Assembly (NCBI GenBank): GCA_002633005.1
Contig: NMRA01001267.1
Coordinates: 1-32,667 of the forward strand
Source of the DNA: Phoronis australis
Lineage: Eukaryota > Phoronida > Phoronidae
Length of the DNA stretch: 32,667 nucleotides
Reading direction: 5' to 3'
Shown: piece after piece, positions 9,789 to 21,949 of the stretch
Layout: every line of letters starts with the position of its first letter
How positions within the stretch are numbered: position 1 is the first letter of the stretch
Position numbers and translations under genes: made by a program
Notes under the pieces: model-generated
Told to the model about the DNA's origin: nothing
The model's database searches: none
Seen by the model: only the letters and a program-made list of their open reading frames with translations

Positions 9789-11585
9789 CATTATCTTGGT
9801 TAAAGTGAATTATTACCTGAAACGTGTGCTCTGGATTTGTTAATCTATCTGTCCTTTAAAACGTGAGGAATTGGTTAAAATTGACCATTTTCTCTTTTTA
9901 GAAGATGTGAATGCATCTAAATAAGACAGAAAAACTGGTCACATTTGCCGACGTAAGGAAATCAGTACGCCACGAAGTACAATTAAAGCGAATAAACATA
10001 AAACAAACATTGTGCAACAAATTAATCTGTTTTCAAAAGTCAATACTTTAATAAGAGGTAGGTTGTCGCCCAACAAATCAAGCATAATTGCTTTCATGTT
10101 CTTAATATTTCCAAGTTTGCAATAGCCATTTTCTGAAAAAGAGACAAAAAACTACTAAGTTGTATGTTAATAGATGGTGTCCGAATATTGTGTGGTGGTT
10201 ATTTGATATTTTTAATTAGGTCAAGCAGAAGTTTGCTTTCATGCTGTCGTTAGACTAGTGTGTGTCAGATATTTGCTTCTGAATAGGAGTTTGTCTTATT
10301 TGGGAATCTGACTATCACTGACTGGCGGAGTCCTTGGTCAGTAAATGCTTGGTTCTCACATAATCAGAAAACAGAAAAGAGACAATTCATACCTGCTTGT
10401 TAAACTTTTGGGATAAACCAGACACCTTGCTGGTATTAATCATATTTTTATTTGACATGTACACTTATCATTTCAGTGTTTTGAAAGTCATGAAGTCTTT
10501 GCAAAAATCACTCACACATGTGTATTACTATTTTATCCAGGATAGAATTCCAGGCATTTAGAAATTTACTTTGGCATGTTTAGCCTGCCAAGTGTCTTGC
10601 ATTAGTCGAGGTTATCTCTGAAGTGTCCCCTTTCTTTTTAGTGGACATTTGATTAATAGCAAACGAGTATCTCATTAACTTTTGCTTTATCACTACTAGA
10701 ACTAAAAATTCTGCAAAGCACATCACTTATCAGTGATGAACAGTGTGTCATTAAAAAAACAAGGAAAATTGGTGTTAAATAATTTTTGTTTTGAATTCAT
10801 GTTCTTGTATCTGTGAAAGTGCTTCAGGTAACACCACGTCTTTGTCTGGACCTTTATCAAATTCCGGATTTGCTACATTTTCTCATGGTTTAACAAAAAT
10901 CTCCTTGTTCATGATAAGGTGTGTAATACAATTGTTATTGACTACCACAGTGATTTCAGGCCTGCCTGTATTTATTTTGGCAGGTGAATGTTTTGATTAT
11001 AAGCCTGTCTGGGATCTGCTGTTTTTATAAGTCCATAAGTAATGTTAGTCAAAGTGAAAACGTCTTTGACTGTTTTATGAGAATTGCAATTAGAGATACA
11101 ATATCTCTCCTAAAATACTATACAATTCTGACATTCAAAAGGTGCCTTTGGAAATAATATCTGAAAATCGATGAAGTTAGTAAATGTCATGTGCCAGACA
11201 GCAGCTGACCATGATTAAAACAGCTGATCACTAAATTAGTACTTGTGCTAAATGTGGTACTGTCTTCATTGCTGCTGGTGCTAGTAATCATTTTTACAAG
11301 CCATGGTGGGTTGTTTGTGGCTTGAAAAGTACGCAGAAATTCTGGTATCTCAATCAGGCTGTTTAGAGATCTTGAACTGGCTTTATGCACACTTTCTGTC
11401 CAAGAGTCAAACTTATGATTTAGACAATTTATCACTTATAAAATTGATTTCAACTTGTTCCTTACTCAGGCGAGAAATGATTTTTGGGTTTACAAAAGAC
11501 TGACAGTTGGTTATTCATTGACACTGTGCTTTGCGCAACTTCAGGCACCTGATATCTAGGGATAACAAGCTGTCAGTTCTTCCAA

Positions 11586-11795
11586 GACAGTGTGGCTCAG
11601 TGGTTAGAGCTCCAGACTCCCTCCTGTGTTCAAATCCTGGCTTCACTGGCTGACATTGGAGCATTGCACAAAGATGTCTCTTATTCCTCAGAGCTCGGTC
11701 TTATGAATGTGTGCAAGGGAGTGAATGAGAACCTGTTGAGGACATTTGCTGTATATTAGCCCTTGGCTAAAGTATGCTTCCTTTATTAAAAAAAG
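11586..11795 (+). mobile_element. tRNA-derived SINE-like element
   Basis: TGGCTCAGTGG (11593-11603) matches the RNA polymerase III A box, and GTTCAAATC (11628-11636) matches the B box exactly. A tRNA-unrelated body follows, and the copy probably ends at the short A-rich run near 11787-11795. No clear target duplication was found, so the ends are approximate. Confidence 0.65.
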
Positions 11796-11913
11796 AATCC
11801 TTGAAATCACAAAAGAACATATTGAGACCAATTTCACCACAGCAAGTCAGGTCTCAATCAAAAGTTGTTTTTTGTGAGTCAAGTTTTTAGCCACTTTAAG
11901 TTTGTGTTCTTAT

Positions 11914-12442
11914 CATAGACTATATAGTACATGGACCACCAACTCCGTATATTTTCACTAGCGACACCTGGCAGACATAACACACTCTACTTCCGACAAG
12001 TACCTCGTCTGCTAATCATGGTCATTTTGTCGGTAATTGGATGGGCGATTTTGCCCAACTCTCATCCATGTTTAAATAAGTTGAATGCTCGTAAAACGTT
12101 ACTTTCTTAAATAAAGCTCATATTAATACTGCAGAAGTAACCACCAGGCCTACTTAAAAACAATTCTCGTACTTCAACGGCAGTTTACATATTTAAGCTT
12201 GAATGCATGCCGGTGCCACTCAAAATTTCTGGACTCTACTGTTGGAAGTCAAGACCTTGAAAAGCATTTCAATGCCAAAATTGCTTTTTTTAGTTGTACT
12301 AGACAGTAAAGTAGATGGAAGAATTTCCCATCACAATACACTAACTGGAAGCTGAGCTTGCTATGTTTAGAGGGTGGCGCCTCCTCTAGGATATTTCGCA
12401 AGAAAATGTCGGGAGTTGCAAATCTGTTGTCTATAATCTATG
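11914..12442. mobile_element. Possible MITE-like element with imperfect inverted ends
   Basis: CATAGACTATA at the left and the complement of the right end, CATAGATTATA, match 10 of 11, with further similarity inward (CAACTCC on both sides). No flush target duplication and no ORF. Could be chance in AT-rich DNA. Confidence 0.3.
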
Positions 12443-13431
12443 GCTCTTAATACAAGTTGCAAACTTAAAGGTGCATGAAACAAAAATCGAATTACGGTAG
12501 GCCTTTTATTGTCTTAAAATCTGACTTGTAAAATTCCTAACTGTGGTAGGATTCTATTTCATTACCAACTCAAATTGAAGGTGATGTAAGTTGAAGGTGA
12601 TGTGTACTTAGGGCATTTCCAAATACACACTTTAGGGTTGGCCAATCCCAAATCAGAAGCATTTTTTTAAGTTAATGGTCATTTCAATGTTTCCACTGGA
12701 CACCTAACTATGTTTGGTCAAGCATGGTGTGTCACGGTATCTGACATTTTCAAGCTTGAATTTCCTTGCTCTGTTACTAATCCTTGCTCAGTAATAGCTT
12801 GAAAAAGGCTGCTGATGAGTAAGATAATTCAGGTTAGTCCAAAAACATGGAATTACCTTGTTGGACTGTCACCTTTTTCAACATTGAATTGCATGCTTGG
12901 GAAACCTTGCTTCTTGGTAACCAGTGCTGTGCAAGCTTGAATCAGATTGGTAGCCAGTGCCTAACTTACATAATTCTGTCACCAACCAAAACACATTTTC
13001 CTGCCAACTGCCACTAGGAATAAATTTTTGGCTCACCCATGACAACTTAGCTCATGTGCGTTTGTTACACTCTGGTGCTGGCTTGTACATGTATGTTTAG
13101 TGTGGAACCTTGAATAAACTGGGACCAAAAGCTTGAATAATATTATCCAAGCTTGAATAAGGTACTTTTTAGCTTGATTAATCTCCTCAATAGGGATCAT
13201 TACATCATTTGAGATTGATGAATTCAGTGTCATACCCAATTCTTGCAGTATCTCCTCATAGATAATACCATCTGAGCTGATCACCATTTGATGTTCTGAC
13301 CAACATATTTTCTCGCAACCTGTAATTCCATCGCTTTACCTTGTGCTAGCTTCTTCAAATGGCGTCGACCTCTAAAAGCGTCGTTTTTGTGAAAAATTGA
13401 TTAATTGTATGCTGCTGCTTCCAAGCTTGAA
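12195..13431. repeat. Cluster of CAAGCTTGAAT words
   Basis: AAGCTTGAA occurs at 12195, 12752, 12933, 13129, 13149 and 13423, with shortened forms (AGCTTGAAA, AGCTTGATT) at about 12796 and 13171. Spacing is irregular, so it is not a simple tandem array. The word contains the palindrome AAGCTT. Confidence 0.6.
13100..13384 (-). pseudogene. Unidentified broken coding fragment
   Basis: The minus strand reads GRRHLKKLAQGKAMELQVAR and KYVGQNIK, then after a frame change ISSDGIIYEEILQELGMTLN and SSISNDVMIPIEEINQAKKY. Composition looks like a soluble helical protein, but I recognise no family. It overlaps part of the AAGCTTGAA cluster. It could be a decayed transposon ORF or chance. Confidence 0.25.
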
Positions 13432-13573
13432 GCCAAAACTATTCTCTTGTCCTTCTAAATGGGTACTCAAAATGTAGAGGTTTACGTTCTGCCCTCTGTT
13501 GGGTAATTCTGCAGCCTGTTTGTAAGAATTAGTGTCATTTTGTGCGCTGTGTGGCATACTGATATTTACTAAC

Positions 13574-13587
13574 CCACCAGATGGCGA
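13574..13587 (+). promoter_or_regulatory. CTCF-like motif
   Basis: CCACCAGATGGCGA fits the animal CTCF core CCASYAGRKGGCRS at 13 of 14 positions. It is outside the long repeat elements. Binding is not shown by sequence alone. Confidence 0.25.
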
Positions 13588-13699
13588 TCAGGTCTTTGAT
13601 TGACAGGCGTTCAGCGCCTCTTATAGATCCAATGTAATACTGACAGGTTTCAACCTACTGGTATGAACAGCGTTTTAACACATTCCTGTTATTGTAATA

Positions 13700-13846
13700 A
13701 ATTTCCACTGCTGTGTGGTGGGATGTACCAATGCCTTACGAATAAAGACAAACCTTTTGAAATATCAATTGATGAACAAGGACTCCTGTTCCATACATTT
13801 CCCACTACGAAGATGTATCCGTGACAAAGCCAATGGCTACCACTAA
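13700..13846 (+). pseudogene. THAP zinc-finger N-terminal fragment
   Basis: The frame beginning FHCCVVGCTNALRIKTNLL and later SIHFPLRRCIRDKANGYH (stop at 13844) resembles the start of a THAP domain: Cys-x2-4-Cys followed by an Asn and, further on, an FP block. The second metal pair (Cys-x2-His) and the conserved Trp are not found, and no Met starts the frame. It is either a truncated transposase-derived THAP domain or a coincidence. Confidence 0.35.
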
Positions 13847-14628
13847 TAAAAGCGTGATAATTTCTATCCCAGCTGGTGCCAAAACGCTAAAATAAATTGG
13901 TGAATTTTACATAATCAAACAATGGGAGGGGCTGACAGTGGAATTTATTCCTCTGCTTTTAATAAACCACCAAATCTGAATCTGTATCAATTGGAAGTTA
14001 CTTTTATGCTCTCATTACACTAGAGAGTGCCAATGTGAAAAGGATACCGTAATGGCCATTAATGGCTTCAAAATTAAATGCTTTTCCATTTTTAATTTTT
14101 TCCGTAGCTACAATCAGACAATGTTTTGAAAAAAATGTAGGCATTGGCAACAACCTTAAAAGCCCTTGGAAAATGCAAATTACATTTTTAGTAATGATAG
14201 TCCGAAATTTGCGAAAGTTTACCATAGTATGCCGTATGAGATATTACTTGGAGAGAAGTTATCTACTCTTATTGAGGAGTATGGCTGATGTGGGATAAAT
14301 GAACTCTGCAGTTGTCTGGAAAAATACGATATGACGAAAACAAACTTATGACAGAGGTATTTTCATCCCCTCGAGGTTGTGATCCCTATATGTTTTGATA
14401 ATTTGTACTAATCTGGGAGCAAGTGGCTACTGCTGAAATTCCAGCAAACTTGGCATCCACAATATTCTGGCACTTAGTGTTTCGTAAGGTTTGCTGCAAA
14501 TTTATCAAACAAAATGTCTATATAACTATTGAAAAAAGATTCAAAGAACTGCTAGTGATTCTTTCTGAACTCCATTTCAAAGGAATAGAAGTTTTGAGCA
14601 ACAATGAATCAAACAGTCTCAGCATGCC

Positions 14629-14678
14629 TGTATGTATGCATTGATGATGCTGTTCTTGTATGTATGCATTGATGATGC
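14629..14678 (+). repeat. 22-bp direct duplication
   Basis: The 22-bp sequence at 14629-14650 is repeated exactly at 14657-14678 with a 6-bp spacer; it contains TGTATGTATGCATTGATGAT. Confidence 0.9.
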
Positions 14679-15358
14679 CTGCAGTGATGATTAGGGTGTT
14701 CACTCTTCAGTATCTGATACCATGATGTAACAGTTGGTCCGGAATACACAAAGAACACAGCACTTGTCCAGCACTATTCTAGTTAAGCTGTTATAACTTT
14801 TCAAATTTATATAAATGTTGTAACTCTTGGTCTGAACACTTGAGAACCGGTTTCAAAAGTTGTAATTGTAGCTTGGTTACGTATAACTCTTAGCGAGGCT
14901 GGTTTAGCAAAAGGTTATTACGATTTTAACCCGGTGTGAATGTGACAGAAAGTTGCAAGTTTTAACTCATTAGGCCGCGCTGCTGTCAAATCTTGTTGGA
15001 ATCAATAGCACACCTGAGGAACTGGGGTGAATTGGAAAGTGATATCACTGATGACTGTTGTCTAAAATTTCGTAGTAAAGGGTTGAAGCAGAGTAGAGTT
15101 CAGCATCTGTCTCGCGGCTAGAAAAATCTAGCAAAAGTCACATTTTCTCATTTGAAGTACATGGCAATATCTCACGTAATCTCGCGAAGTCTTGTTTTTT
15201 AGAGAGGCCGTAACGTAGGTCCTAGCATTACTAAACTCTACCCAGGTTTAACTGTAAGTGTGAATGGCAAAGATTACATTCCAGTTAAACTATGGAAGGA
15301 GTGAAGGGGAGAGGTCTGACCACAGCATAGTTTGTTGGTTGACATTTACTGAGACCAC

Positions 15359-15385
15359 TTACCGTGAACGTTCGGGTTAACGCCC
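15359..15385 (+). repeat. Left terminal inverted repeat
   Basis: Twenty-seven bases matching the complement of 18888-18914 with one difference (G versus A at the eighth base). Confidence 0.85.
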
Positions 15386-16745
15386 TGGGCGGTTAAATTG
15401 GCAAACCCAAAAAATCGGGGGTGGGCGGTTAACCAGACATGGGCGCTTAAACGTGAAATTTCAAGAAATCCAGGATGGGCGGTTAACCGAACATGGGCGC
15501 TTATTACGACAGGCAACCTGGGCGGTTAATCTTACCTCGTGATCTAAGTCCCCACAGCACACATGTACCCGGAACGCGTAGCATTTTTCAAAGAGCTTTA
15601 ACGTCAAGTCGCCACATGACGGGAAAAATGTCAACAGCGGATGATCTCAACAAAGGTTCTATTGCCCTCAGATTAGTTATTCACTATTAAATTGAGTTGC
15701 TGAGTAAAAGCCCCGTGCCGTCCTGCGGTCTTGTTACTTTGCCCTGTAAAGCGCAGACGACCATTGACCACGCAGCCTCTACTTGGATTGCTACTATTTC
15801 AAGATGTGGCCTTGCTAAAGTGTGTGCGTGCAAGCTTCACATGTTGTAGAGGTCACCTCGTACTAGCTGTCAAGTTCATAGTCAGAGAGCAGTTGTAATA
15901 AAAGTTTGAAAAACTTAATTCAGATGTTTTTTGTGTTTGGGATGTTTATAGTCGACACTCCGTGACTCAATGACTTTTTCAGCGTATGGTTCTGCGGCTA
16001 GCTGTTTTATCTCGACCGCCTGGCATTGCGCACTTGCCGTTGCGCCTAACATGCTCGGCAAAGAAGTAGGCCCAAGACAAGAATCGGGGTTAAGCGGCTG
16101 TGAGCCACTCGTCAATCAAGAATAAAATTTCGAGCCACGGCATAAATATGTGATAAAGCGTCACAAAACATTGATGGTTCAATTCATTCTTAAACGATCA
16201 CCTTACCAAACTTTGTGGTGGAAAAACATTTATTTTACATGTAAGATGTCCAGATCCTATTTATATCACCTACAATATCCCACTGCGGCACTGTTCGGTC
16301 CCGCTGTTAGCGCGCAATGTCTCAGTCGGCTGACAATCGTGATTCGGAAATGCTTCAAGTAATATAACGGCCTCTTTCAATATGAATATCATTTCAGTTT
16401 TATGGCCAAAGATAGCGGCGGGATTCAGCACGCATGTAGGGCCTGCGTGTGAGTCACCTGTCAATCACATACATGTTGGTGTCAAGGTAGCATGCACTCC
16501 AAAGTGTGGGAACTTGCACGCGTGCACCACTACAAAGTCACATCAAAAGAGAATAGCGACAGTCCTAAGTAACAGAAACGGGCGTGACTGTGTACTTTTA
16601 AGCTGTTGTTACGAAAGACCCAGTTCTTTACAATATTCCTCCGTTGCCATTGTTCCCCAAAACTGCGATGTCAAGTCTATTCAAGCCGATGTTTCCCGGT
16701 TCGATGTTCCCTAAGCCTTTGCCCGTAGCTAGCTGTGTGCATCTC

Positions 16746-16902
16746 CAGTGGCAGATTTAGAGGGGGCCCAAGGGGGCCATGGCTCCCCTAAAATTCTCCC
16801 AGATTCCATTTGGCAGTACGAGGGTGCGAATGTCTGACGGGCAAAATCCTGGCTAATACTCTGCCCTGGCCCCCCTAACTCAAAATCCTGGATCCGCCCC
16901 TG
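16746..16902. mobile_element. MITE, CAGTGGCAGATTTAG family
   Basis: The left end is CAGTGGCAGATTTAGAGGGG; the complement of the right end is CAGGGGCGGATCCAGGATTT. Both belong to the terminal family seen at 2482-2703. The flanks ATCTC (16741-16745) and ATCTA (16903-16907) fit a 5-bp duplication with one change. It is 157 bp, non-coding, nested in the 15359-18914 element and so inserted later. Confidence 0.7.
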
Positions 16903-17609
16903 ATCTACCCACTATCGCCAATTTTCAGTCAGTCTACGTCGTAGATATTTCAGACTTGAATGGTAAGAATTTTTGTTCAGGCTGAAACTGGCCAATGCAC
17001 AAATAAAATTATTCTGGATGGCTAAAAAGGGAATGAGGAAACGATAATTCACACAGTCACGCTTACGTGGGGGCTGACGCAAGAAGAAATAAAGAACAGC
17101 CAGCGACATTAGTTAAATCTGCTAACGCCAGTTTGATCAAGATGCAATAAGTGAAAAACAAAATTTGACTAGCAGTTTTTTATTACTTCAAGATAATACA
17201 AATACATGCATTATTGCCTAACTTTGAATTCAGAAATCGATAGCCAGCATCAAAATCGGTAATCGGCAGTAAGGCACTTGTACTGTCCCTTCGGTCGCCA
17301 CACATCCTCTATAACCCGGCAGTTACATTCATCAAAATATTAATGAGAATTTGACATCTTTCCGTGAGTTGTGAGATTTCTTCAAAATACGAGAGCTTCC
17401 CACCTTAAACAGTACACACCATGGATTTTTGCACATTTTGAATTACTGATGGCCACAGACTAAATGTATGACGTAAAATTTAGCTAGACCCATGTTTATT
17501 TTGTGTAATTAGCTCGAAATTTTGATTTTTCTTTCAATTTTGCCAATTTTCACATTTGCCGCCTTGTGACGTCATGGGTTGAACACAAGAGATCAGTGAC
17601 TAGCATTGA

Positions 17610-17871
17610 ACAATAGCGGAGAGCAGGGAATTTGAAAGCGATGACGATTATGAGCAAGAATTGAACAAATACTATGAAGAAACGTACGGCAATGGTGGCC
17701 AGGATGAGGAAATGGGGTTGCACGAAAGCGAGAACAAGTTTAATGTGCTTCCGGCTGCGTACTTTTCTACTTTGAGCCTTACGAACTAGATCCTCCCGCG
17801 AGAGAAGCGGCCTCGGGCTCAGCGAGTCAACCCAGTCATCACAGACTATCCTGAATTAAGAGCTGATGTTT
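17610..17871 (+). pseudogene. Acidic coding-like fragment
   Basis: One frame reads REFESDDDYEQELNKYYEET and GLHESENKFNVLPAAYF, then shifts to FYFEPYELDPPAREAASGSA and a stop. An acidic stretch followed by YxFEP is seen in animal proteins with a P2X7-like intracellular zinc domain, but the Cys-rich part is absent here. Convergent with the THAP remnant. Identification is tentative. Confidence 0.3.
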
Positions 17872-17910
17872 CTGAATGATGAATGTTGTCCTTTATTGAA
17901 CCAGGCCTTC

Positions 17911-18140
17911 ATCGTAACGTCTCCTGTGACTGGAATCGAAACACGAGTCCTCAAAGTGGGCAGAACACAGAGTGGCCCCGGACCGAATCGCTTGGTCCAC
18001 GATGACGTCCCACACTCTCGTTCGGCGCACGAAGCGATGCCACTTCTGCGCAACTTTGGTGTCCTCCGGAACACCGAGACGTTCTCCGCCTGGCTGCTGT
18101 TGCTGCAGCCTCCGGAAACACATCTTTTGATCCCTCTACG
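17911..18140 (-). pseudogene. THAP zinc-finger domain, frameshifted
   Basis: On the minus strand, KRCVSGGCSNSSQAENVSVF in one frame continues after a one-base shift as PEDTKVAQKWHRFVRRTRVW and LCSAHFEDSCFD in the next. This is the THAP layout: Cys-x4-Cys, a Pro-Glu-Asp turn, a conserved Trp, then Cys-x2-His about 46 residues later with Phe after the His. THAP domains bind DNA and occur in P-element-type transposases and in domesticated cellular proteins. Its place inside the 15359-18914 TIRs suggests the N terminus of that element's transposase. The frameshift and absence of downstream coding mean it is dead, unless the shift is an assembly error. Confidence 0.65.
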
Positions 18141-18887
18141 AACCTTCTCGACGCTAAATGTACTTTGCTTTCTCTTCACTCTATACACTTTGTCTCTGAT
18201 CCGAACAGTATGGCGAACGACTTGGGTTCAACCCATGACGTTGTACATAATTATCATTTTTTTCAATTTTTGCGTGTTTCTTTATGAGCTGTGCACTAAA
18301 GGCACTGAAATCAAGTAAGATATAATAATAAAATTTATTTTGAGATACTAGAGTCATGTTGTGTACACTTTAAAAGAATTTGGATGGTTGGCAAAACCAT
18401 TGTCACATTTCTCTGGCCTGATTTTTTCGAATATATATTTTATCTAGTGCACTGCAGACGGAAACTCAGCGCGGCAGACAAAGTCGCTGAAAGCGAAGGT
18501 TTTGACGCCGGTGGTGTTCTTAAACTTTCCAAAAATGGAAAGAAAATAGAGTGACAAAAGCGTTAAAGTATTATATTTTGAAGTGAGTCTATGACCCAAG
18601 ACAATGACTTGTTACTTGTATTGTAATTCACATTGCTAAACCATCGTCTCGGAGGCTCGGCGTTGTTGCGCTCATTGTGATCATCTTTTTCTAAAAGTCA
18701 GGGAATCGCGCATTTCCTTAGCACTGAGCGCTAAATCTTCGTTCTTTAAAAGTCGGGGATGAGCGCTTAACTGAGAGGTGGGCGCTTAACTGGAAATCTT
18801 CAAAAATCGCTGGGGGCACTTAACCGAGCAGTGGGCCGTTAAATCGAAAATCCACCTAAAGTAGGGGGTGGGCGGTTAACTGAGCAT

Positions 18888-18914
18888 GGGCGTTAACCCG
18901 AACGTTTACGGTAA
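18888..18914 (-). repeat. Right terminal inverted repeat
   Basis: Complement of 15359-15385 with one mismatch. Preceded by degenerate GGGCGSTTAA copies from about 18760. Confidence 0.85.
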
Positions 18915-19096
18915 AACTATTGTAAAACACGTCTCAAATTGTTGTGTAGATTAAATGCGATTTGTGGGCTTGGGTAGAACTTGACAGTTTGAAGTTGTTT
19001 TTCTGAAGCCATGCTGGACGTACTCGACTGTGGGGTGTAGTTAGGATTGCCATTTAGGGAGCAGACACAAAAAGGGACTCATTTGTTGTAGGGATC

Positions 19097-19505
19097 TTAG
19101 ACAACTGAATTTATAACCCGTTGAGCTTCAAATGGTACAAGAACAGATGCCATGTCATCAGAAATGAGTACATCTTTTGTAAGAAAAGTTTTAATAATAT
19201 CAAAAACCTTTCTGTAGGAACCTTTTTGAAAGGAAACTAGCCATGAAAAAATCAGGATCATAAGTGGAAATTAAGTCCTGTATGCCTTTTCTGTCACGAA
19301 TGACCTCTGCAAGCATAAAATAACGGAGTCCAGCCAACTTATTAAGCCTGTTCTCAAAAGTGATTTGCTGGTTTGGGAATAACTTGCTGTCCATTATTGC
19401 TCTACACCTTTCCTGAAAAGTTTGCTTGACCAGATCATGTTACGTATTGAACTTGGCCTCAAATAGCAGTGAAATGTCAGTCCAGAAATCACTTCTAATG
19501 TGAGT
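19097..19505 (-). pseudogene. Unidentified conserved-looking coding fragment, broken
   Basis: Minus strand: IRSDFWTDISLLFEAKFNT, one in-frame stop, then DLVKQTFQERCRAIMDSKLF, PNQQITFENRLNKLAGLRYF, IRDRKGIQDLISTYDPDFFM and ASFLSKRFLQ; a one-base shift continues VFDIIKTFLTKDVLISDDMA and ends at TAA 19097. About 130 codons of protein-like composition with just two lesions. It is just outside the 15359-18914 element. I do not recognise the family; a decayed transposon ORF, a retrocopy or a nested exon are all possible. Confidence 0.5.
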
Positions 19506-20546
19506 TCACAAGCAAGAAGTTGAGATCACTTCATACAGTGAGTACTCCAGTAAAAGGTAGTTTTTGTAGAAACAACTCGCAGGAGCTTTAGATGGCTAAA
19601 ATTGTATAAAACAATTGAGCTTTCAAATGTGTAGTTTAATGAAATCAGGAAGGATGAGGACTCCTTATCACTTCATTGACCTATCAGCCCATTGTTTAGA
19701 CTGCACTTGGGACAACACTCTTATCTGTCCTACTTTTCACACCTTTAGCCCTATAAGGGCCATTTTAGACCAACCAAACTCTGCTGCAAATACAGCGACG
19801 ATGTCAATTGCAAAGTTAGTTGGATTGGCGTCGGTTGCTAATAGAACCATACTTGTCACTTTTAATGCTCGGGTTGTTGAACCAAATATAAATAATCATG
19901 TATATTCGGATAAAAAATGGAATGAAGTGTTTATAGTAATCTTTAGTAATTGAAGTAAGTATCAAGTAATGACGCAATGCATGGCATGCTGGTATTGACG
20001 GTGACTGCTGGTGATACCACTGATGTTAAGTATTCACCCAGCATCAAGGGGTCAATGCTCTACTGTTAAATCTACTTGTTTATTGTGACAATAACTGGGG
20101 ATTTTAGCTTCGATCCAAGATGGAAGCTAACCGACACACCCCTAAACATGGAAGCGTATATGCTGGTGCTCTTTTCAACGGATGTTTTCGTATAGAACAC
20201 AATTGTATATTAAAAGGCCGTATCCTTCCTGCTTGCGTGAATGTTTTGACATTAGGTGATCAACTCTGACAAACATGACACTTATATTTAATAATTGATG
20301 CCCTGTACAGTTTATTTTGGATGGAGTCAAGTGCGAAACGTATTTTGCTTGGTTGAGTCATTGGATTAATAATTTGTGTTTTAAGAAGTCAGTACAAAGG
20401 AAATGTCTCTTTTCTGAATTAACATTTTGAAATAATTTTTGTGGCTCAGACATGTCTAGGTACTTGCTGTACAATTTACTGTGAAATCTCATCCATTTAG
20501 GACACAATATCACGGACAGGTGACATTTTATTTTGTAATTCTTACT

Positions 20547-21949
20547 TTTTATGCGCCCACGGATTTTGCTGAAATTTGGTGCAAGGGTGTAGAGCATCAC
20601 TAGAACGGTTCTTGGCTCTTTTCAATCTGCCCTGCCCCCTGGGATCAGGGGGTATGGCTTTTTCTGTATTTTGGGGGAAGAGCGTTTGCGGATGATATCT
20701 AGAGAACCGATGTGCTGATTACATTGAACCTTGACAAAGAGGTATATTCTGCGGTGCCTTCCTGTGGCCATTTTGTGTGAGAGCATATGATATGTGGAGA
20801 ACAGAGTGATGGATTTCAATTAAGTTGACACAGGTTTGTTGTGCCGTTGCGCTGGCACCATTAAATTTTCAGGCAGATTTGACCATTGCTGCATTTCCTA
20901 GGGGCCATTTTGTTTTTTGAAGTGTTGTTTGGGAGAAGAGTGTTTCGGGATGATATCTAAAGAACCGATTGATAGATTTCATTGAAACTTGACACCGAGG
21001 TTTATATGATATTGCGCTGGCACCATTTACTTTTCGGGCGGATTTGACAACTACTCTGCCTCCTAGTGGCCTTTTGTTTTTGATATGGGCATTTGAAAGG
21101 GTTGTATGAGGGAGAACCAATTCCGGGTGATGTCAAGAGGACTGACAAACGGATTTCGATAAAACTGGACACAGAGGTATATGATGTCAATGTGCTGGCA
21201 CCAGTTGATTTTCGGATGGATTCGACCACTGAAGCACCTCCTAGTGGCTATTTTGGGAAGAACTTTTCTGGATGATGTCTTTTGAATCGACTTACGGATT
21301 TTAATGTAACTTGCCACAGAGGTATGTGATGGCACTGCGCTATAACCATTGAATTTTTGTGTAGATTTGACTATTGCATCATCTATCACCATTACATTTT
21401 TGTGCAGATTCAACTACTGCATCAGCTCTTATTGGCAATTTTGTTCTCAAGGGTTCTCATGTGTTGTTCGAGGAAAGAGCAATTCTGGATGATATCTAAC
21501 AAATGATTGACGGATGTCAACAAGAGTTGATACCACAGACATATGTGAAGACAATGTGCCAGACTTTTGTTTTCTGGAGGGATTTGTGCATCACAGCATT
21601 GTGGCTAGGAACTTTTCATGTGTTATTTAGGGGAAGAGTGTTTCTGGATGGTACCAATTGAACCGATTGATGGGTTTCAATGAAAAGTTAAATGGTTCAT
21701 ATGATGACCATATGCCAGCACCATTTTGTTCTCAAAAAGGGGCTTTTCAAGTGTTGTTTAGGGGTAGAGTGTTTGTGGATTACCTGTATAGAACTGACTA
21801 ACAGATTTCAATGAAACTTCACTCAGCAGTATGTGACGACAATGCGCCAGCACTATTTGATTTTTGGGCTGATTCCTAGTGGCCCTTAAGAACATATTGT
21901 ATGTAAATGCACCGTGGGTGCATGTCAACACCCGAGCATTGCTCTTGTT
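20547..21949 (+). mobile_element. Long repeat element, copy 1 (intron 1)
   Basis: Starts TTTTATGCGCCCAC like the copy at 29839 and ends CCGTGGGTGCATGTCAACAC...GCTCTTGTT like both other copies. The interior has about seven diverged units of roughly 165-190 bp: each has GGATGATATCTAAAGAACCG, GATTTCAATGAAACTTGACA, a GCGCTGGCACCA block, CGGATGGATTCGACCA and then CCTAGTGGC or a variant (20898, 21063, 21241, 21429, 21875). The 5' end lacks the second arm of the hairpin, so it appears internally deleted. More diverged than copies 2 and 3. No coding potential. Confidence 0.7.

Larger units (their letters stand above)
15359..18914. mobile_element. 3.5-kb TIR transposon remnant with subterminal repeats
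   Basis: The ends form 27-bp inverted repeats, 26 of 27 identical: outer part TTACCGTRAACGTTCGG, inner part GTTAACGCCC. Just inside both ends lie degenerate direct copies of GGGCGSTTAA: at 15387, 15423, 15441, 15477, 15495 and 15520 on the left, and at least five between about 18760 and 18890 on the right. Such subterminal arrays are usual transposase-binding sites. Inside is a THAP-like domain on the minus strand near the right end, where the N terminus of a right-to-left transposase would be. The rest of the transposase is not recognisable, and a second MITE (16746-16902) has inserted. No clear target duplication. P- or Kolobok-like origin is a guess based on THAP. Confidence 0.7.

Noticed and set aside
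17866-18318. 150-codon plus-strand ORF
   Set aside because: Antisense shadow of the THAP domain on the minus strand, which has the Cys and His pattern.
19615-19953. 112-codon plus-strand ORF
   Set aside because: No family resemblance and no splice context; the adjacent minus-strand fragment has more protein-like content.
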